Positions 59,443 to 64,000 of a DNA stretch of 64,000 bases are shown here, one piece after another. The notes beneath the pieces are model-generated. The model saw only the letters and a list, made by a program, of their open reading frames with translations. It was not told where the DNA came from and did no database searches. Each line of letters starts with the position of its first letter. Positions within the stretch are counted from its first letter, which is position 1. The position numbers and the translations under genes were made by a program. This stretch comes from DATKAS01 sp963733765 (GTDB lineage Bacteria > Actinomycetota > Acidimicrobiia > Acidimicrobiales > DATKAS01), in contig CAVTEI010000007.1 in NCBI GenBank assembly GCA_963733765.1, positions 496,001-560,000 on the forward strand, read 5' to 3'.

Positions 59443-60139
59443 ATGAGTGAGCCGGCCCCGTTGGGCCATGTGCTGGTCGCGGAGGACGACCGAGGTGTAC
59501 GCGAGTCACTCGTGCGCGCCCTGACGTTCGAGGGCTACGAAGTCGAAGCCGTGCCCGACGGTGCCCAGGCCCTCGAGTCCGTGCTCGCGCGCCTGCCCGA
59601 TGTCGTGGTGCTCGACGTGATGATGCCCTACATCGACGGGCTGACGGTCTGCCGGCAGCTGCGCGAGCGCTACCGCACCCTCCCGATCCTGATGCTCACG
59701 GCTCGCCACGAAGTCTCCGACCGAGTCGCCGGTCTCGACGCCGGCGCGGACGACTACCTCATCAAGCCGTTCGCGCTCGGCGAGCTGCTCGCCCGCCTGC
59801 GGGCATTGCTGCGACGCACGTCGATCAGTGGCGCGGACGAGGTGCTGCGCGTCGGTGACCTGTCGCTCGACGCGCAGACCCGCAGAGCGGAGCGCAACGG
59901 CCGCGTGCTCGACCTCACCAAGACCGAATTCGATCTTCTCGAGCTCCTGATGATGAACGCCGGGATCGTGCTCACCCGCGACACGATCTATCAGCGCATC
60001 TGGGGCTACGACTTCGAGACCAGCTCGCGGTCGCTCGACGTGTACGTCGGCTACCTGCGCACGAAGACCGAGGCCGGAGGCGAGCCGCGCATGCTCCACA
60101 CGATGCGCGGGCGTCGGCTACGTGCTCAGGGCACCGTGA
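59443..60139 (+). CDS. OmpR-family response regulator (frame broken near end)
   Basis: 231 residues after dropping one G near 60113. Receiver domain with acidic pair VAEDD (13-16), phosphoacceptor Asp58 in VVLDVMMP and Lys in LIKPFALGE; winged-helix domain with LTKTEFDLLELLMMNAG and SSRSLDVYVGYLRTKTE. The corrected end reads TMRGVGYVLRAP with a TGA overlapping the kinase GTG (GTGA). MprA/MtrA-like in size and order. Confidence 0.9.
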
Positions 60140-61487
60140 GCCTCCGCTGGCGCATCGCGCTCGGGCTCGCCCTCATCGCTGCCATCGTGGGGACGGCCGC
60201 CGCGGCAGGCGCTTACCTCTCGACCGCGCAACAGCTCGAGAACGGCGTCGACGAATCGCTCGTGAGCCGCACTCGGGACGCGAACGTCGGGCCGCTCGGC
60301 CCGCGGTCACGGCGCCCGATCTTCGCCGGGTGCCCGCAGCCCGGCGAGCTGCAGCCCGCAGCCGCGGCGCAGCTCGTCAGCCGCGACCGGCGCGATCACG
60401 CAGTGCATCGCGGGCGGACCGATGTTGCCGGTCGACGAGGCAGACCTGGCGGTCGGACTCGGCGATCACCGGTTCCAGACCGTCGCAATCGAAGGCAACG
60501 ACTATCGGATGCTGACAAGTCCTTGGCGCGGCGGAGGCGTACTCCAGATCGCACGCAACCTCGCGGAGATCGAGGAGGTCCTTTCGCGGCTGCGCAATCG
60601 GCTCGTTGTGCTCACGCTCGCCGGCGTCGCCGCGGCCGCGCTCTTCGGCTGGTGGCTCGCCCGCCGCATCGTGCGGCCGGTCGTGAACCTGCGTGATACC
60701 GCCGAGCAGATCGCGAGCACCCAGGACCTGACGACGCCGATCCCCGTCGACGGGGAGGGCGAGGTCGGCAGCTTGGCTCGCAGCTTCACGACGATGGTGC
60801 ACGCGCTCGCGACGTCTCGTGAGCAGCAGCAACGCCTGATCTCCGATGCGAGCCACGAGATGCGCACACCGCTCACGTCGCTGCGCACGAACATCGAGCT
60901 GTTGGGCCGGGGTGATCAGCTCGCGCCCTCGGAGCGCGCAGGAGGTGGTCGAGGCGCTCAACGTCGAAGTGGCCGAGCTCTCGGATCTCGTCGGCGAGCT
61001 CGTCGACCTCGCGACCGACTCCTGGAAGGACGAGCCGGCGGAACCAGTGCGGCTCGCCGACCTGGCCGAGGACGTCTGCGGCCGCGCCCGTCGCCGCACC
61101 GGCCGTGACATCGCCTGCGAGGTCGACGGGGACGCAGCACCGATCATCGGTCACCCTCAGCAGCTCGAGCGGGCGATCTCGAACCTCGTCGACAACGCGG
61201 TGAAGTACAGCCCCGCGGGCACGGCGATCGACCTCGTGGCGACCACGGGATCGGTGGTGGTGCGAGATCGCGGCCCGGGCATTGCCCCCGAGGACCAGCC
61301 GCACGTGTTCGACCGCTTCTACCGCTCGACGACCGCGCGCTCGGAGCCCGGCTCCGGCCTCGGGCTCGCGATCGTGCAGCAGATCGTCGACCGTCACCAC
61401 GGTCGCGTGTGGGCCACCAACCGATCCGACGGCGGAGCCGAGGTCGGATTCGTACTCGACGGCACCGTCGACCACCCGGCACCGTGA
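60136..61487 (+). CDS. membrane sensor histidine kinase (frame broken twice)
   Basis: About 449 residues. Helix 1 ALGLALIAAIVGTAAAAGAY, an outer sensor part, helix 2 LVVLTLAGVAAAALFGWWLA, HAMP (RRIVRPVVNLRDTAEQIAS), HisKA SDASHEMRTPLTSLR with His near residue 240, and the ATPase with NLVDNAVKYSP, RDRGPGI and GSGLGLAIVQQIV. One extra base near 60383 and one near 60945 are needed. Pairs with the upstream regulator; MprB-like layout. Confidence 0.88.
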
Positions 61488-61511
61488 GCTGCAGGCCTAC
61501 CATCCGGGGCG

Positions 61512-62777
61512 ATGCCGCGATCCACGTCCACGTTCGCGGTGACCGCCGCTGACGTCGACGCCGCCGCAGCCCGCATCGCCGGGTCGGTCGAACGCACTCC
61601 CACCGCTCGGTCCCGCACGCTGTCCGACATCACGGGTGCCGAGGTGTGGGTGAAGTTCGAGAACTTCCAGTTCACCGCGTCGTTCAAGGAGCGCGGGGCG
61701 CTGAACAAGCTGCTCTCGCTGACCCCCGACGAGCGCGCCCGCGGCGTGATCGCGATGTCGGCGGGGAATCACGCGCAGGCACTCGCGTACCACGCGACCC
61801 GTCTCGGCATCCCGGCCACGATCGTCATGCCGGTCTGGACGCCGCAGGTGAAGGTGCACCGAACGGCCATGCTCGGCGCTCACGTCCTGCTCGACGGCCA
61901 GGACCTCGCGGAGTCGGCGTCGGTCGCCCGCCATCTCGAGGCCGAGCGCCGAATGGTGTTCGTCTCACCGTACGACGATCCCGCGATCATCGCTGGTGCC
62001 GGTACGACCGCGATCGAGCTGCTCGAGGACGCCCCTGACGTCGAGATGCTCGCGATCCCAGTAGGCGGGGGTGGCCTGATCGCAGGAATGGCCGTCGCGG
62101 CCCACGCGCGCCGTCCCGACGTCGAGATCGTGGGCGTCGAGGCCGATCGCTTCCCTTCGATGGCCAATGCCGTGCGCGGCGAGCACCACCACATTGGTGG
62201 GCCCACGGTCGCCGAGGGCATCGCCGTGCCGATCGCGGGCACGCTCACCACTCCCATCGTGGAGAGCCTCGTCGCCGACGTCCTCACCGTCGGTGAGGAC
62301 AGCCTCGAGGAGGCGATCGACCTCTTCCTCGACATCGAAAAGGTGGTCGCGGAGGGCGCCGGCGCGGCCGGGCTCGCCGCGCTCGTCGAGCACCCCGCCC
62401 GGTTCCGCGGTCGCAAGGTCGGCATCGTGCTCACGGGCGGCAACATCGACCCCCGGGTGCTCGCCACGATCCTGCTGCGGGGCCTCGTGCGCGGTGGACG
62501 CCTCGCCCGGCTGAGGGTCGAGATCAGCGACGTGCCCGGCGCCCTGGGAAAGGTCTCGTCGATTGTCGGCACCGCGGGCGGCAACATCGTGGAGGTGGCC
62601 CACCAGCGGCTCTTCTCCGATGTGTCGATCAAGTCGGCGATCCTCGAGCTCGCCGTCGAGACCCGCGATCGGGTCCACGCCGCCGAGCTGAGCGCTGCGC
62701 TCGCAGAAGGGGGCTTCCCGACTGAGCTGCTCGGCGCGACCGTGCATGACGATCCAACCGGGCACCTGCCGGGGTGA
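61512..62777 (+). CDS. threonine ammonia-lyase with ACT-like domain
   Basis: 421 residues. PLP enzyme turning threonine into 2-oxobutanoate. PLP Lys59 in FTASFKERGALN, phosphate loop PVGGGGLIAGMAV, and a C-terminal ACT-like domain (RLRVEISDVPGALGKVSSIV) for regulation. This short form with one ACT domain is often called catabolic (TdcB-like) but also feeds isoleucine synthesis in actinobacteria. Which role applies is not shown. Confidence 0.92.
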   Translation: MPRSTSTFAVTAADVDAAAARIAGSVERTPTARSRTLSDITGAEVWVKFENFQFTASFKERGALNKLLSLTPDERARGVIAMSAGNHAQALAYHATRLGIPATIVMPVWTPQVKVHRTAMLGAHVLLDGQDLAESASVARHLEAERRMVFVSPYDDPAIIAGAGTTAIELLEDAPDVEMLAIPVGGGGLIAGMAVAAHARRPDVEIVGVEADRFPSMANAVRGEHHHIGGPTVAEGIAVPIAGTLTTPIVESLVADVLTVGEDSLEEAIDLFLDIEKVVAEGAGAAGLAALVEHPARFRGRKVGIVLTGGNIDPRVLATILLRGLVRGGRLARLRVEISDVPGALGKVSSIVGTAGGNIVEVAHQRLFSDVSIKSAILELAVETRDRVHAAELSAALAEGGFPTELLGATVHDDPTGHLPG

Positions 62778-62793
62778 GGACAGAGGGGATGAC

Positions 62794-64000
62794 ATGCGCA
62801 CGGTGATCGAGACGGCGTCGCTGGTGCGGCGCGGTGAGATGAAGGCGAGTGAGGCGCTCGACGAGACCCTCGCGGCGATCGAGCGGCACAACCCCGAGCT
62901 GAACGCGTTCATCCACCTCGATGGGGAGCGGGCGAGAGTGTCGGCCGACCGTGTCGACCAGGCCGTGGCGCGCGGCGAGGATCCCGGCCCGCTCGCCGGC
63001 GTGCCGTTCGGGGTCAAGGATCTCGACGACTGCGAGGGCATGCCGACGACAAAGGGATCGCTTTGGTTCAAGGACAGCCCATCCGCGGCGGTCGACGCGA
63101 TCCACGTCGCCCGATTCCGTGGCGCGGGAGCGGTGCCGGTCGGCAAGACCGCCGTGCCCGAGTTCGGGACGTGGGCGTACACGGCGACGCGGGCATGGGG
63201 TGTCACGCGCAACCCCTGGGACCCGAGCCGCACGCCCGGCGGCTCGAGCGGTGGTTCTGCCAGCGCGGTCGCCGCGGGCATGGTGCCGTTCGCGACCGCA
63301 AGCGACGGCGGCGGGTCGACCCGCACACCCGCGGGCTTCTGCGGCCTCGTCGGGCACAAGCCGTCGTTCGGCCGCATCCCGCTGCCGGCGTCGAGCGCCG
63401 TCGCTCAGCTCGGCGTCGTGGGCGCCCTCGCGACGACCGTCGCCGACGCGGCGCTGCTCCTCGACATCGCGTCGGGTCCTGACCATCGTGATCGCCGGTC
63501 GCTTCCGGCGCCGCCGGGCCGCTACGCCGACGCGATCATCGAGCTCGACGTGCGCGGACTGCGAGTCGGCTGGTCTCTGGACTTGGGCTTTGCGATCGTC
63601 GATCCGGAGGTCGCGTCGATCACGCACTCGGCGCTGGAGACGCTCGTTTCCGCGGGTGGCATGCAACGCGTGGATGTGAACGCGTCGTTCGCGGACTCGC
63701 TCGACGTCTACTCCAAGCTCGGCGACGTCGACACCTGGATCAATCTGCCCGACGGTCTGTGGCCCGAGCGGGGCGATGAGCTCGATCCGTTGATCGTCTC
63801 GGGCTACGAGAAGGGCGACCGGCTCACGGTGCGCAAGTTCGCACGGACGTTCACGCGCAGGAACGCGCTCGAGGCGCAACTTGCCTCGCTCTTCGACACC
63901 GTCGACGTGCTCGTCACGCCCACCGCGGCAATTCCGGCGTTCCCTGCGGAGGGTCCGATGCCCAGCCAGATCGCGGGCCAATCGGTCCATCCCGCCATGG
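62794..64000 (+). CDS. amidase-signature-family amidase (3' end beyond window)
   Basis: 402 residues visible from ATG 62794, open to the right edge. Ser-cisSer-Lys triad: Lys75 in GVPFGVKDLDD, Ser in PGGSSGGSASAVAAG (about 151-152) and Ser175 in DGGGSTRTPAG. Hydrolyses amides; substrate unknown. Starts 16 bp after the threonine ammonia-lyase gene, co-directional. C-terminus unseen. Confidence 0.9.
   Translation, partial: MRTVIETASLVRRGEMKASEALDETLAAIERHNPELNAFIHLDGERARVSADRVDQAVARGEDPGPLAGVPFGVKDLDDCEGMPTTKGSLWFKDSPSAAVDAIHVARFRGAGAVPVGKTAVPEFGTWAYTATRAWGVTRNPWDPSRTPGGSSGGSASAVAAGMVPFATASDGGGSTRTPAGFCGLVGHKPSFGRIPLPASSAVAQLGVVGALATTVADAALLLDIASGPDHRDRRSLPAPPGRYADAIIELDVRGLRVGWSLDLGFAIVDPEVASITHSALETLVSAGGMQRVDVNASFADSLDVYSKLGDVDTWINLPDGLWPERGDELDPLIVSGYEKGDRLTVRKFARTFTRRNALEAQLASLFDTVDVLVTPTAAIPAFPAEGPMPSQIAGQSVHPAM

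Noticed and set aside
1..64000. tRNA, rRNA, insertion sequences, prophage or integration sites
   Set aside because: None recognised by eye on either strand; no transposase or integrase motif and no tRNA T-loop pattern was noticed. A covariance-model scan would be decisive.

Overview
The window is a high-GC, gene-dense actinobacterial chromosome segment with no rRNA, tRNA, phage, insertion sequence or CRISPR. Coenzyme F420-type enzymes (three luciferase-like oxidoreductases, one PPOX protein), a MhuD-type haem monooxygenase, a mycothiol-enzyme-like domain on a sigma factor, WecA, an L,D-transpeptidase and a threonine-rho-rpmE-prfA-prmC-atp gene order all point to Actinomycetota. Acidimicrobiia is my best guess, from general resemblance only.

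0-26 kb is a housekeeping backbone, mostly on the minus strand: hom, thrC, (ABC exporter pair), rho, rpmE, a conserved unknown, prfA, prmC, then after an interruption glyA, wecA and the ATP synthase operon atpZ-I-B-E-F-H-A (atpA is cut by the left edge). The 6.5-16.2 kb interruption holds a CehA-like metallohydrolase, a thiolase-like protein, two Tat-exported ferritin-like proteins, a membrane cupredoxin, MhuD, a zinc-type alcohol dehydrogenase and an S9 peptidase. The S9 peptidase and prmC converge on a perfect hairpin terminator.

26-42 kb is metabolic: dienelactone hydrolase, VOC proteins, purine nucleoside phosphorylase, two fumarases of unrelated classes transcribed divergently from 32 bp, a VapBC-like toxin-antitoxin pair with a visible operator, a P450, an ABC-F protein, a CDF metal exporter, a secreted SGNH protein, a cold-shock protein with a textbook terminator, and an acyl-CoA ligase/thioesterase pair.

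42-52.5 kb has a molybdopterin oxidoreductase, an ECF sigma factor joined to an MDMPI-like domain, two F420-type LLM enzymes, an SDR, an alpha/beta hydrolase, and a TetR regulator facing a putative diiron protein plus LLM monooxygenase across a perfect operator.

52.5-64 kb looks like an envelope and signalling region: a calcineurin-like phosphoesterase translationally coupled to a cyclic-nucleotide-binding protein, facing an FtsX-like ABC permease and an ABC ATPase carrying its own cyclic-nucleotide-binding domain; then an L,D-transpeptidase, a GT2 glycosyltransferase, a SolA-like oxidase, a secreted protein, a two-component system, threonine dehydratase and a partial amidase.

About twenty single-base frame breaks interrupt otherwise intact genes. 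Almost all behave as one extra base, many beside G/C runs, so I treat the affected genes as intact with probable assembly errors. Four of the breaks hide 4-bp ATGA/GTGA gene overlaps and create false fusions.
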